A stretch of 64,000 nt of DNA. Origin: Psoroptes ovis. Taxonomy: Eukaryota; Arthropoda; Arachnida; Sarcoptiformes; Psoroptidae. A model generated the notes under the pieces. The model had not been told where the DNA came from, did no database searches, and saw only the letters and a program-made list of their open reading frames with translations. Each line of letters begins with the position of its first letter. The first letter of the stretch is position 1. Made by a program: the position numbers and the translations under genes. The stretch spans positions 2,418,001 through 2,482,000 of the forward strand of contig PQWQ01000004.1 of assembly GCA_002943765.1 (NCBI GenBank). Direction: 5' to 3'. Shown one piece after another: positions 1-13,677 of this stretch.

Positions 1-448
1 TTTCATTTAAAATTCATTTTTATTTTGAAAATTCAAATAGTCATTATCACCGAATATCACCATCATTAGTTATTATGATTATCAATGACATTGATTTTAC
101 ACATTTATATGTCATTGATGGTAGATTTGATCCTCGTTTGCTTGGACAAAGTTTTGAAAATTTTGATTTCATTTATTTCATCAAAAAATCGTAAATAGAT
201 AACATAAATAACATCAACACACCAGCACAAGCACAAACACATGCATTGTTGGATGATTTCATTGTTTTCCAATGTTTCCACTGTTTCACTCTATTGTCAT
301 TGTTACTTTTGTCGTTTTTGGAAAAATTCTTCTTTATTATCATCATTTCGATGATCCGTGATCATCATCATTATTATAATCATCCTCATAATCATCACCA
401 TAAATTTGATGATTACAATGATCGCACACACATGGACATACATTTATC

Positions 449-469
449 TTTTTTTTTTTTTTTTTTTTT
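449..469. repeat. poly(T) run, 21 bases
   Basis: Uninterrupted run of 21 T. It creates opposed poly-Phe and poly-Lys frames on the two strands, which explains the short open frames here. Confidence 0.9.
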
Positions 470-534
470 GGAAATTCTATTCGATATTGAATTTTGAAAA
501 GAACACTGGAAGCATTGGAAACATTTGGAAACAT

Positions 535-555
535 CAGCAGCAGCAGCAGCAGCAG
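535..555. repeat. (CAG)7 microsatellite
   Basis: Seven perfect CAG units. It could encode poly-Gln or poly-Ser, but no surrounding gene structure was found, so it is annotated as a simple repeat. Confidence 0.85.
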
Positions 556-3269
556 CGATATCATTGATGAAAATGATGAAATTTTAATGAAATCGAAAGC
601 AGAAAACACAAGATTAATCATATGGATTTATGTCTTTGTTTCAATTTTAACATTAAAACTAATGATGATTACGATTAGGATCATGATTATGATTTTTTTT
701 CAGGACCATCAATGATAATGACGAAAATGATGATAATAAAACTGCAAATTATCAAACAAAAATTGACTGCCATAATTTAGTTTATATAATTTTCCATTAT
801 TTTTTTCAGTGAAAATTTTGAAATTATCAAATATTTATTTCTATTTTTTAATATCGAAAATTGTTTCATTTATTTTGTTTTGTTTTTGTTTATTTATTTA
901 TGTTTGAATATGGTGAAATATTGTTTTGTTTTTCAAGAGAATCGTTTCCATTTAAAACAGTCCTTGGTCCATTTTAGGTTTTTAGGCTGTCAATTGGTCA
1001 GTATTTATGTGTGTGTGTTTTGATACTGAAAGCATAAAAAGATATAATTATCGTTTCGTTCGTGAAATATGGATACATTTCACAACGATAATAGGATCTT
1101 TTTATTTTTGTTGGAAATTTTCCGCTCACAAAATAATTATTATTAGTGAATTTCATTTGAAATAAATTTATCATTTCATATGAAATAATTGAAAATTTCA
1201 AATGAATTCAAGAAAAAAAACGACAAAATGCAAATCCGATTTATTCATTTGTATTTATTCGATTTCATTTCAATATGTTGGTTTATTTCGGTTAATTATT
1301 TCAATGATTATCATTATTATTATATTCATTTTGTTCGAATATTATTATTATTATCATTATTATTTACGTATATTTGGACATTAATTTAAATTTGAAATTA
1401 ATTCCTGAATACAGGCAGTATCAGCAGAAGCAGCAGCAGCAAAAAATAAATAAAATAAAATCCAATACGACAAATGAAACAATGCATCTCGGATGCATAA
1501 AAAAAAATAAATGAAAATGAATTGATAGGGAAAAATAGATGAAATTAATGATATCTCAATGCATGATATGATATTGATATAATGATTATAAATATAATGA
1601 ATGGAAATGAAAATGAATGAAATAACAGAAATTCTTCATTTTGTAATTCTTTTCCAATTCATTCATTTCATTTCGGTATTATTTATTTTCAAACATTCAA
1701 TTCTCCTCATCATTATTATCATTATTGATAAATCGTATATACAATTGAACAAACAACCCAAAGAAACAGAGATGGAAATAAAAATTGAAAATTGAAATGA
1801 AAATCCGTAATCCGATTGCCAAAATTGCCAAGTAAAATTAACAAACAAACAAACAAATAAACGAATAAACCAAGAAAAAAAAAAAAAACAAACGCAATCA
1901 AATAAATCCGGTGAAAATTTGTTTTTGGCATTTTTTTGCCCCCTTTTGTTTCTCCATTTTCAGTCCTCGGATCTATCAGTCTCTGGTATCGGATAGTCCT
2001 TATACAAAGACATACAGATACATAAAAACGCAAAAATATTTTGAAATGGCAATTTTGCTTCGAGTATCAATTAGATTGAATTATATATCTCTATCTATGT
2101 GTGTGTTTATTGGTACATGGACAAGTGATGAAGATGATTTTGATGGTGAAATATGGAATATAATAATGTGTACATTTCCTGTTTCGCATCATATCCTGAT
2201 TGCTGTAATTATCATTATTATTATCATCATCATTTTCTTGATTTTTTCTCTGAATTGAAATAGAATTGAATTGGAAGTGATTTATAAAAAACAATGGAAA
2301 ATATTCGTGAATTTAGGAAAAGCATATAATAATAACAATGATGATAATAATCATAATCAAGCAAAATGAAGAATATTTTCTTTGAAAAAATATAAACCAA
2401 ATCAAAATATGTAGAATCAAACATGAATTATGTTATCATATTAAGAAAATGTGAGAAAAAAACAGAACATTTTCACTTAAAAAACATTTATTTTCAAGAG
2501 AAATGAGTAAATGAATGGAAAAACAGATTCTATTGGTGTATTTATGGCTTGTGCATCGAAATAGTCGGTTGAAAATTCGCATATTGTTTCATATTTTATT
2601 TGTTATTCTTCAATAATCAATTTGATTATTTCATTAATATCAGATTTTTTTTTGTCTTCACCATGAGTCATGATATTTTTCATTAAAATCAAATATTGAA
2701 TCAATTTTACTTAGATTTTTGAAGATGGAAACAAACGAATGCTAACCTGATATATGACTAGCAATTGGGTTAAGAATTTATTGTGAACATTAAAAAAAAC
2801 AGATCAACAAAATACATGCAGAAATAAATTACTGATTACACGAAATTCAAGAGAATTTCGTATGATTTTGAATTAAGTTGAATATTATGACTCAAAATCA
2901 TGACTGTTATCTATTTCGAGTATATGAACATGAACACAAATATTTTTTAAAAATTGAAAATACATTCATTTATTGATTTGAATTTATTTCATCCATTTTT
3001 TCCTAAAAATTCCAAATTTCAATAAAAAAAAAATATTGATAATAATAATAATGATAATGGAAAAAAATAGAAGAGAAAATGAAATCATAATCATAATCAA
3101 ACATTATCAAAAATTATTTTTTTTTTAGAAACTCAAAAATCATTAAATCTAAATTCAATGTTCACTTGTGTTTGACTAGTTCAGTATATCAAGACACAGA
3201 CCTACTAAAAACAGAACGAAAAAAAAAATTGATTATAAATCCTCTAGGACCAATTCAAATCATTTGATG

Positions 3270-3270
<1 letters not shown>

Positions 3271-3310
<40 letters not shown>
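3271..3310. repeat. (TAA)n microsatellite, 40 bases
   Basis: About 13 uninterrupted TAA units, one of the longest perfect trinucleotide arrays in the window. Multiple stop codons exclude coding in the plus-strand TAA frame. Confidence 0.9.
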
Positions 3311-3312
<2 letters not shown>

Positions 3313-3554
3313 TAATACTCCTGTTCAAAGAACAACATAAAAAAGACAGAGAATTTCATTTCATTTCACTGAAAAAAAAAAATGAAAATGAATTCTCATA
3401 AATTTCTCTGTTTCTGATTCTGAACCAACAACGACCACGATTCGTGTAAATATTTTTCAAAATATTTTTGAAAATTTCCCTTGAAACTCAGAGAAAAAAA
3501 CAAAATGGAACAATCCGAACACGAAAATATTGAAATTAAATGAAATTCTCGTGT

Positions 3555-3580
3555 ATTTTATTTTATTTTATTTTATTTTT
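3555..3580. repeat. (TTTTA)n microsatellite
   Basis: Tandem TTTTA units ending in a T run. A second array of the same unit is at 13641-13677. Confidence 0.8.
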
Positions 3581-3912
3581 TTGTTTTTTTTCGATCAAAA
3601 TTCAAATGCTACCGTTTTTTTTTACAGAAAGCTAATATTTAATATTGAAAGATATGGCAGAATACGCAGAGATAAACAGGATAGAAATAGATGGAGAGAG
3701 AGAGTGAGAGGTTGAAGAGGGTGAAGTGAATGTGTAAAATATATCTGTACATTTTAGTATTTTAACAAGTAAAAAAAGGAAATAAAAATGAAAAACACCA
3801 GCAACGACGACAACAACAACAACAACAACAAAAAGCATTAAAGGCTATACATTCAAATTCAATACGAAATACAAAATGCATACATGAATATAAATGTATA
3901 AATTATTATAAT

Positions 3913-4020
3913 ATCATCATTTTATAATGATGATGATCATATTATACAATAAATATGCATTTATATTTTTGGAAAAAAATATGTATATTATGATCATTAT
4001 CATTTTATAATGATTATGAT
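3913..4020. repeat. Pair of related hairpins
   Basis: Two inverted repeats share the same core. At 3913-3934, 9-bp arms (ATCATCATT / AATGATGAT) flank the loop TTAT. At 3993-4020, 12-bp arms with one mismatch flank the same TTAT loop. Their centres are about 83 bases apart. They may simply derive from (ATC)n tracts. Confidence 0.6.
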
Positions 4021-6091
4021 AATAATAATGATTTAACACTATCATTTTATTCATTTGGTTTTCACTCTTTCATTTATTGCATTTTTTTTACCGTCAGTTG
4101 GTTGTGTTGAATATTTTATTTTGAAATAAAATCTTGATAAAATTTTTGTTTTTTTTTTCAATGTTTGATTACAAACGCACGCACCCAGAGATATAATCAA
4201 ATGGTAATAAAACAAAAGACAGCAATGCGAAAGAACAATGCACCAAACAACCGACTAACCAGCCAACACCGATAACCAGTTAAAATATTAATGCAAATAA
4301 TTTTTTTTTTTTTTGAAATTTTACTGAATTTTATTCTCATTTACTCTGAAATTGTGGCTGAACAAAGACAGAGTGTCAGGGATTCGCATATTAAAATGTT
4401 TATTATTCATATTTTATTGGAAAATTCAGTGTAAAATAATACACGGAATTTTCGATTCCTCAAAACTGAATCGCTACTCGTGTTATCAAATTATTTTCTA
4501 TTGAATTTTTAAAATTTTATTAGGTTTCGAGACTTGAGATCAATAGAATAGATAATAAGAGAAAAATGAGAAAAATTCAAATTTCATTGATTTTTAATGA
4601 GAGTTGATATGTTTATCAATATCATCATTGTTATCATTTGCCATCGACATTTATGTATCTATTTGTGTATGATATATCTTGAATTTCAGTTATATAATTT
4701 AATAAATAACTAACATACAGCCGTAGATAATAATGATGGTATATTTTCCAACATAATGATAATAATAATGATCGATATTGTCATTTTATTCAACCAAAAA
4801 ATAAAGGAGTAAAAATTGAAATTTATTGAATTTTGGATCGAATTTTTTTCTAGGATATTCAACTTTTGATAACTTAATAATTTGATTCAATAATAACTGA
4901 ATTGAAGATTGTAACAATTCATTATTTTATTTTCTCCGTTAAATTTAATTTTAATGACTAAGGTTCAATTTTGTTTTGTTTGATTGACAAAGAATCGTCA
5001 TATGAATAATATTCATTGAATGGGAGGAAAATAAATGAGAATTGAATAATCGATATTATGACAAAATTATTTTGATTCTTGTGATAATGATCGCGGTTGT
5101 TGTTGTTGCTGATGATTATAATGATGATAAAAATCAATCTTTCATTTCATTGTTCACTCAATTATCATTCATTCATTTTTGGAAGCGCATTGCTTGCGTG
5201 CTTCAGGTATTTGTAGGCATTTTTTCAGTTTTTTTGTTTGATTATTTGGCGTCTATCGTTACGTGAATTGTTAGAATTTAAAAGTTTTTTTCGGAATTTT
5301 CCAAATTCTGTGACTATTGAAATCATTTTTGAAATTATAAAAATCGAAAAAAGGGCAATATCAAGCGCGGGGATTCAGACAGAGCGACAGAGGAGAAATA
5401 TTTACTCAATTAATTTAGGAGAAAAAGTTAACATAAGTGGAAAACAACCAAAAAATTGCTTCAAAAAAATCCAAATTGAAATGTTTAAACACAAATATTG
5501 TTCATATCGTGTATGTAAGAAGAAAGATATTGAAATAAAATGATATTTGATTCTATTTTTCCCTTGATTCTTATTTGAGAATTATAATCATTATTTTTTC
5601 ATCAATTATTATGGGTTTTTTTTGAATAGAAAAATAAAATCAATTTGTTGTCAACGACAACACTAATGAATCAAATGAATGAACCAAATGAAGAAATCAA
5701 ACAAAAAATCCAAGAAAATAGACAAGTGAAAAAGTAAAAAAAAATACTTACAAAGTTCATGATGATCATGATGATGATGATCATAAATAATAATAATCAA
5801 CAAAGTAAACATGGTAACTGGTCATGGAAAACTAAGATGATCATGATAATTATGAATATTATTATGAGTATGTATGAATGAATAAGAACGAATACAAAAT
5901 ACGAAAATGAATTAATGAAATAAAAGTAAAAGTAAAATATAATAAGAGTAATAATAATGGGAATACCCAAAGAATTTACAATCATAATAATGTGATTGTG
6001 TAACCGTGTTTCATTATTATTATTGATTATTATCATTATTATTATTACATGTCCACGTTTCATAGGTTTCATGGGTTTTTTCAAAGTTTCC

Positions 6092-6136
6092 TTGGATTTC
6101 TTAGGTTTCTAAGGTTTCTAGAGTTTCTTAGGTTTC
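6092..6136. repeat. 9-bp minisatellite, consensus TTAGGTTTC
   Basis: Five adjacent 9-bp units in perfect phase: TTGGATTTC, TTAGGTTTC, TAAGGTTTC, TAGAGTTTC, TTAGGTTTC. Weaker copies extend upstream to about 6056. Confidence 0.75.
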
Positions 6137-6790
6137 AAATAAAAGAAATCAAAGTAAGACTTTGAACAAAAAAAGAAGGGAAAAAAGTGAATTCTACAAA
6201 TGGAAATTAACATTTTCAATGAAATTAAATGAATAAATAAATGAATGAATGAATGAAGGAAATTTTTCTCTCATTTCATTTAAAATCATTCACATTTCAC
6301 AATGTTTCATGTTATTATTTTGATTTTTCTTGGATTTTTTCCAGGCGAAAAAATTGGAACAAAAACAAGAAATTCTCTTGGGTCATTCTTTTTTTTTCGA
6401 AGTAAATGAAACAATATCCAGCAGAATTAGAGCAAAAAACAAAACAGTAACAATACAAACGAATAAATAAGATTTTTCTCTTCATTTTCATTTGCAAATG
6501 TTTCAACCTGAAGCTTGGAAACAAAAAAAAAGAAGAAAAGAAAAAGAAACAAAAAGAAAAATTGGAAAACATGGAAAAACAATGAAAAATATGCCCAGAA
6601 ACAAAAAAAAAAAAGAAAAAATGCTGAAACCAAGAGACCTGGTTCCCAAAGTGGGAAAGAAAAATTACCTGAAAAGAAAAATAAAGATTTCATGTTTTTT
6701 TTCTTCCTGATTCTGGTTATTCTTGAGCCTTGAAGTTATTCTCCAAAGTGAATTCTTATAAATAATGACGAATAAGAATAACAATAACCA

Positions 6791-6826
6791 TAATGGAAAT
6801 AATCATGGAAATACTCATGGAAATAA
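6791..6826. repeat. 12-bp degenerate tandem repeat
   Basis: About three copies of a unit close to ATAATCATGGAA, differing by one or two bases. Confidence 0.6.
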
Positions 6827-8730
6827 TAATTATAATTATAAAAAAAATTCAACTCAAAATGGACCCTGATTTTCACTTATACTAATAATTGTAATCATTT
6901 TTTTTTATTTTGTTCATTTCGATTCCCTATTTCACATTGTTTTTTTGCTCAATTTTTTGGTCTAATTCAGCCTATTTCACCCTTTTTCCACCTTCCGAAA
7001 ATGTGCATTATTGAAATTGAAAAATAAGAAAGAAACTCGAGAGAAAATAAAAATTAATGAATGATCAAAGAATATTTTATTAACATTTCTATTGCTATTA
7101 TTATTATTAGACCAAGTCAAGAATTTCATTTTATAATGAGTCCATTATAAGCTGCTCATATAACATCTTTGTTATTTTAGAAAAGAACAAATTGGCCACC
7201 AAACTGATTGAAATTTTATATTTTTTCAAATATTCTTATTTAGAAAATACACATAGGTATTCATACTAAAGGTAAAAACAAGCAGAAAATTGAATAAATG
7301 AATAACTTCTTATATTTCACAAAAAAATAATCATTCGTTAGAATTGAATTTTATTTTTATAATTATTCAATGAATTTCTGGGGATTGAGTTATTATATCG
7401 ATCAATCGAATATTATTCTTATGAATATAATTATTAGAAATTCTCAAATTCACAAGTGTTGAAATATTGCCAAATATTAATGAGTTATTGTGTTGATTTG
7501 ATCTAGATTTTCAATTTGATTTGTAATTTGATTTCATTTGCACTTTTTATTTTTATTTTATTTCATTTTTTCAAAGAAATGCATAGGAAAATCCGAGAAA
7601 ATTTGGATAGGAAATTGAATCAATTTCCTTTCAACATTCAATGTTTTTTCTGTTCTATTATTTCAATGAAATATTTGAAATTTCCGTTCATTTCGAATGT
7701 GTTTCATCAATAATGTGTGATAATTTTTTCATCGTTACTAATCAAAATAATGATAATAATAATCACAATTTCATAGATTACTCGGAACCATTGGTGTTGT
7801 TTTGATTTTTTCCAAGAAAAAAATCAGTAAACAAGTGATGAAATTGAACAATTTGATTTGATTTTATTCTATTTTTCAATTAAATATCTTTTGAAGAAAT
7901 CTTTGTCATCATTCATTTTGAAAAGAAAAAATTTCAGAGAATTTCACACTTATTTCAATCAAAAAGAAAGTCCTTTGATCGAAACCACTTCTCTTTCTCT
8001 ATCTTTGTTCATGAATCTTTTATCATTTTTGAATTCATTATCATTCAATTGAAAATTGAATAATAATAATAATAATAATATTGACCATAGTTGTTGTTGG
8101 TGTATTGAAATTGACCAAAATAAATTAATGGAAAAATAATGATTTTAATAATAATCGAAATAATAATAATTCAAAAATAGATGAGTGTTTAAATAGAAAT
8201 AATGAAATGAAAAAAAGAATAAAAATAAAGGTAAAATCAATTATCGATTTGAATCATAGACTGAAATGGATTTTTTTTTTTTTTTTAATGCAAATGAAAT
8301 CGCTAATAATATATGTGTATTGTGGAGCAAATATAAATTTTATATAAATATTTCGGTACACAATGATCAAGTGGACATTATTATCATCAACATTATTATT
8401 ATAATTGTCATTATTATCACCATTATTATTATTATTATAAGAAGAGATTCTTTTGGTAAATAATTCTTCAAATATATTCTCATTATTATTCGTATAATTT
8501 ATTTATTTTTATTCTTTTATTATTTCTCTAAAAATTATTATTCTTCCACCACCAACTTTCACACTCTCATCAAACACTTACCTACATTTAGAGACTTGAA
8601 ATGTTGGAAAAATGAATGAAATAATAAAATAAGGGAACAAAATCAAGTAAAAATAAGAAATAATGGTGCCCGAAAAAATGGCATTTTTAATGTTTTGTCA
8701 TCGTATGTGTATGTATGTGTGTGTATGTGA

Positions 8731-8755
8731 TCATCATCATCATCATCATCATCAT
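8731..8755. repeat. (TCA)n microsatellite
   Basis: Eight TCA units directly after a TG-rich tract. Confidence 0.85.
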
Positions 8756-11700
8756 TCATGGTGAATGTCGATTATCATTAACCAGTGAATATAAATAAAA
8801 TAAATGAGTGAAAAGTGGGTAAAATCATTGAAAATAATATATTTTACACATTAAAAAACACATAGAAAAAGCGATAACAATGGAAACAACAACAACAACA
8901 ACAATTTCCACGATGATAGCGTAGAACCAGAAAATGGTCGAGAAAATTTGTTCATCTTAAAGAAGTTGAAAGTTTTTTTTTTGAGTCTAATTTTCTTAGG
9001 AACTCATAATAATATTTTACAATATTCTATGTGATTATTTTCATTATTATCATTATCAGTTGTGTCAGTTGATTATCAAACAAAAAAAAAACTGCCATAA
9101 CAAAGCAACTAATGATAATACACATATTGAAGAAGAAGAAGAAGATGATGATGATGTACCCGCACACACAAACACATATTGAAGATAATCATGATAATAA
9201 TTTTGATTAGAGTGGCTCAATGTATATGTGATGTGATGGTTGTTGTACCGCACAGTCAAACACATGCATTTTCAAATGGATTATTTCAAAAAAAATTTTT
9301 ATGTTTTGCCATTTTTCAAGTGATTTACGCTTTGGAAATATCAAAAAAAATTTTTTGCCGGAATCATCATTATCTTTGTAAAAATATGAACGGAATGAAA
9401 TCAAATAAAATTGAAATGAAAACATGAATTTCACTTGAATCGGAATCAAAAATTAAATTTTGGATTTTTTTTCCAGCTCAAAATTATGATTTAATGAATG
9501 TTTTGATTTGGAAATTTTCCATTTTGACTCTATGATTTTATAATTATGTTTTATCCTTCATTTGAAATAGCCAGAAAATGTGTTGAATTGTATGGAATTA
9601 AAAATTGAATGAAATTAAATAAAACAAAATCCAAAAGGAAATGATTGAAACAAATTTCAAATTTTTCTCATTTCAATTCTGTGAAATTCAATGTAGGACA
9701 AGCTTTAGTGTAAATAAAAAATAATTAGTACTTTTACGTTTTATGTGTGATTTCATCTCATTTTTTTCCAGTTTTCAATGATGCAAATATTCATTTATTT
9801 AAACAAAATAATTTTAAATTTCTAAAATTCTTGAAAAATAAATTTCAATATTCATACACATATGAAATCATGTTTGTCATTGAATGTGATCAATTTTTTT
9901 TTCATGAAAACTCATCATTATTATACAAAATCTTTAACATAAAATCTTATACATGAATTTTTGATTTTTCAAATAAGAAAAAATTGAAATTTTCAAAAAT
10001 TTCAAATTATTTTGAATTCATTTTGTCGTGTCAATGGCAGTGAATAATCCAAAGTTTATGAACAAAAGAATAGCGATCCTCAAAAAAAAAAAACAAAAAA
10101 TAAACAAAAAACAATGGAAAATAAATTCCAGAGAATCGAGAGCAAAATCAGATTCAAAGTGTGGACCGAAGCCAAAAGGCCCAAGATTTTGTTTTCGAAA
10201 AAAAAATTCAAAAAATTTAAAAATATTTTCAAATATTTTCAAACTCAATTTAAATTTAAAATTTTAAAATTCAGACTTTGAAACATTGAATCTTTTGTTT
10301 TATTTTTCATTTCATCATTGTTTGAACCATTCATTCATTCATTCATTTATTATTATCATCATATATTCACTTGACCAGATAATATTCGACAATGACATGT
10401 TCATTGAAGCATATTTTTTTCATTTTTTCCCATTTAGCATCCATCGATTGGATTATTTCGATGCTTTTGGTTGAAAAGTCAATGAGAAAAAACAAAGAGA
10501 AATATCGATCATAATAGAAATTATGAAACTATGATTTTCGTGTGTTTCGATCAATTTTTTTTTGTTTTCGATTCTCGCATCGACAAACAACAAATGATCT
10601 CGATCTTATCCATATAAATCATTTAAGGTCACATTATCGTTATTATTATTTGGTTTCAATTCGGGGAAAAATTTCCCTCTTATTCTGGTAATAATTCCAG
10701 AATCTGAAAATTCAATAAATAAATTGAATTCAATTTGAAATTCTTGAAAATATAATCATCAAGGATTTCGATGATGAAATTTTTTCAAGCAAAATAAATC
10801 ATTAATCCTTGAGAAATGAAATATTTTTGTTTGAAAAAAAAAATTTTCAAAAACCAAGATTTTCCAAGCGACAATGCTATTGTCAGTGTGAAAATCGAAT
10901 GGATTTAGTTTGAATTTGTTTCCTACCGAAGCAAAGAGGAAAAACATGACTCGATTTGTTCGAGTACAAGTGGGTATTTTGGCTTGTATTTCCCATGCGG
11001 ACAAAATCTGTGAAAAAATGTCGAAAAAAATTGATGATTTTTTTTTCTCGAATGATTAAGGGAAGAAAATTGTAGAATGTAAGAAAACTTTCTCAAAGAA
11101 ATATTTTTGCTGATCTAAATTTTTTCTTGAATCATTCAATCATTCATTTTGATTTCATTTTTTATTAATTTTTTTCTGCCAATTTTTTCCCATTGAAACA
11201 TTGAGAGAATTGATTGAATTTTTGGATAAACGATAAACTCTGAAAGAATTTATTATTATTCGATAGCAAAATTCCGATAAATAAAATTTGGAAAATTTGG
11301 AAAATAACAAAATTTATAAATAGAAAAAATTGGAAAACAAAAATTTTATATTTATCATTATCATAATCAACATCTTACTACATGTATGTAAGTTGAACAT
11401 TTTTATATTTTCATTTTCATTTTCATTTTTTTTTTTTTTTTTGTTCAAACAATTTGTTCAATTCATGCATGAATATTTCATTTATTTTTGGATTGAAAAT
11501 ATACACAAATTCTCCATATAATTTTATCGTTTTTTCTTCTCTGAATTATTCTTATTGTTTTTCTATTCCAAATTCTTGTTCCTCAGTACTTCTTTTTATG
11601 TAATTTTATTACAATAAAAAACAAATAATAAAACAACGAGAGAAAAAAAAGAGTTGAGCTAAGCAAAATAAGAAAATTTCAAATAAGAAAGAGAGAGAAA

Positions 11701-13640
11701 GAAAAACAAATAATAGAATTTTGAATAGGAAAATTCCATAAAATAATAATAAAATAACAATAATAAAAATGAAAAGCAATTCATTTACGTCAAATATATT
11801 TAAATGATTACACCACACGATGATGTCGATGATGATGATGATGTTGGATGGTCAAAGCAGCAAAAACAAATGAAAATTCAAGAAAATAATTTCAATGCAA
11901 ATAACATTAATGTAAGATAAACAAAACATTAAAATTAAGGAATATTCAATATATTTGTTATTTCCCCAATTTATTTATGTTTTATTCTTCTGTTGTTCTG
12001 TTTTAAGCCTGTTGCCAATTGAATTACCTAATTTTTCATTGTTTTCTTTCAATTCAGGAAATTTATTGAAAAATTGCATTGAAAATTCATCGTTATATCA
12101 TCATCATGAAAACGAATTAATATTTCTATTCATACATCCAAAAATAACTTTATGCGAATCCGTATGAATTTCGCATGAATATTCGCGAATTCTTGCTGAT
12201 TTTGGATTTTGAGATTTATTGTTGATGATTTGTTTCTGCATTTCTTCCGCTTCTTCGCTTGGTAATCAATTCTAATTAGATTTATTCAAATGATAATGAT
12301 TTAATTAATTTAATTTTCAATTATATTCATTTTGCTGTCCTTTTTGTTCCATTTTCATGTTATTCGAATATTTATGGAGATTTGATGGAAATGATTTTCA
12401 AAATGATAAAAAAAAATTTGAGCCGAAAAAAAAGAAAAGATTCAAATTTAATGCTGCTTAAGTGGAATAATAATAATAATAATAATAATGGCAATAATGA
12501 TAATAATAAGGCTAATATCAACTGATGATGATATTAATGCTATTAAAGAAAATTTGATATGACATGAAATATGAAAAAATCATTTTTTTTTTGTTTGCAA
12601 AATTGAATCAATGCCGGAAAATAATCTTTGAATTATTATTATTATCATCATCATTTTCAATTTAAAAATCCAAGAAGAAATGGATTGAAATGAAATGAAT
12701 GTTAAAATGAAATAAATAAATCAAAAATATATTTTAAATCAAAAATAATTCAAAAATATTGAAATCAAAATTGAAATTTTGAAAAAAATATGAAAAAAAT
12801 GAGCGCCAAAGATATCTGAAGTGACAAAAGAAATATGGACACACCAAAAAATGATTTCAATTTCGCTCGATTATTTCTTCTGATTTTTTCTTCTTCTTGA
12901 AAAAAAATCTTGGCACATTTGAATTATTCAATTTTCAAATCTTTGAACATGGATAAAACATTTCAGTTTTCAACATTTGAAATTGATGGATTTGGTGTTA
13001 TTTTCGTTTTCACTTTCGCTATTTTGCCATTTTACTATTCAATCAATGAGTGCAAATGCAAAAATTTGCTAAGAAAAAAAAATTGTCAAAGTGTTTGAAT
13101 TTTCTTTAGAGAAAAATAACAGCTCTGTTTTCCAACATGGATAGCTTTGAAATGAGAAAAAAAAACGAAGAGATATAAAAGCTTTTAAGATCAATCAAAT
13201 AATCGAAAGGACAAATAATCATCATCATCATCATCATCATCAGTTCAAATTATTATTTGCGTATGCAAAAAGCATCAATAACAAACAATCGCATTTTTTA
13301 AAATTCTTTTTCAAAGCGAAAACATCTTAAAGTAATGACAAAAACGATTGACAAATTGATTTTTGTTTCTTATTTGATTTTTGCAAGTAAATACTTGCAT
13401 TTGAACTTGCACACTATCCGCACTAGCGAATGATCATCAATAATGATTTTGCCATTTTGTTTTTCAATCATTTTCAATGTGAATGAATAAATGAATGAAT
13501 GAATGAATGGATAAGAGACGAAAAACATGCATACATTTACGCGTATTCATAATAAATTGAAATGTGTTTGTTCAAAACGAAATCTCCAAAGATCAACCAT
13601 TCGCAAAGATGGATTCTAAGATTTCAATTTGAATTTTACA

Positions 13641-13677
13641 TTTTATTTTATTTTATTTTATTTTTTTTTTTTTTTTT
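13641..13677. repeat. (TTTTA)n and poly(T) tract
   Basis: Four TTTTA units running into about 17 T residues. Confidence 0.85.

Noticed and set aside
976..995. TTAGGCTGTC-like start resembling the family A MITE end
   Set aside because: Only about ten bases match and no inverted partner or TA-bounded 80-bp unit follows.
5042..5266. Frame beginning with an apparent signal peptide
   Set aside because: It begins at TTG; the hydrophobic stretch is encoded by (GTT)n-type repeats and no downstream domain is seen.
6092..6136. Interstitial telomere
   Set aside because: The unit is 9 bp with degenerate copies, not a run of TTAGG.
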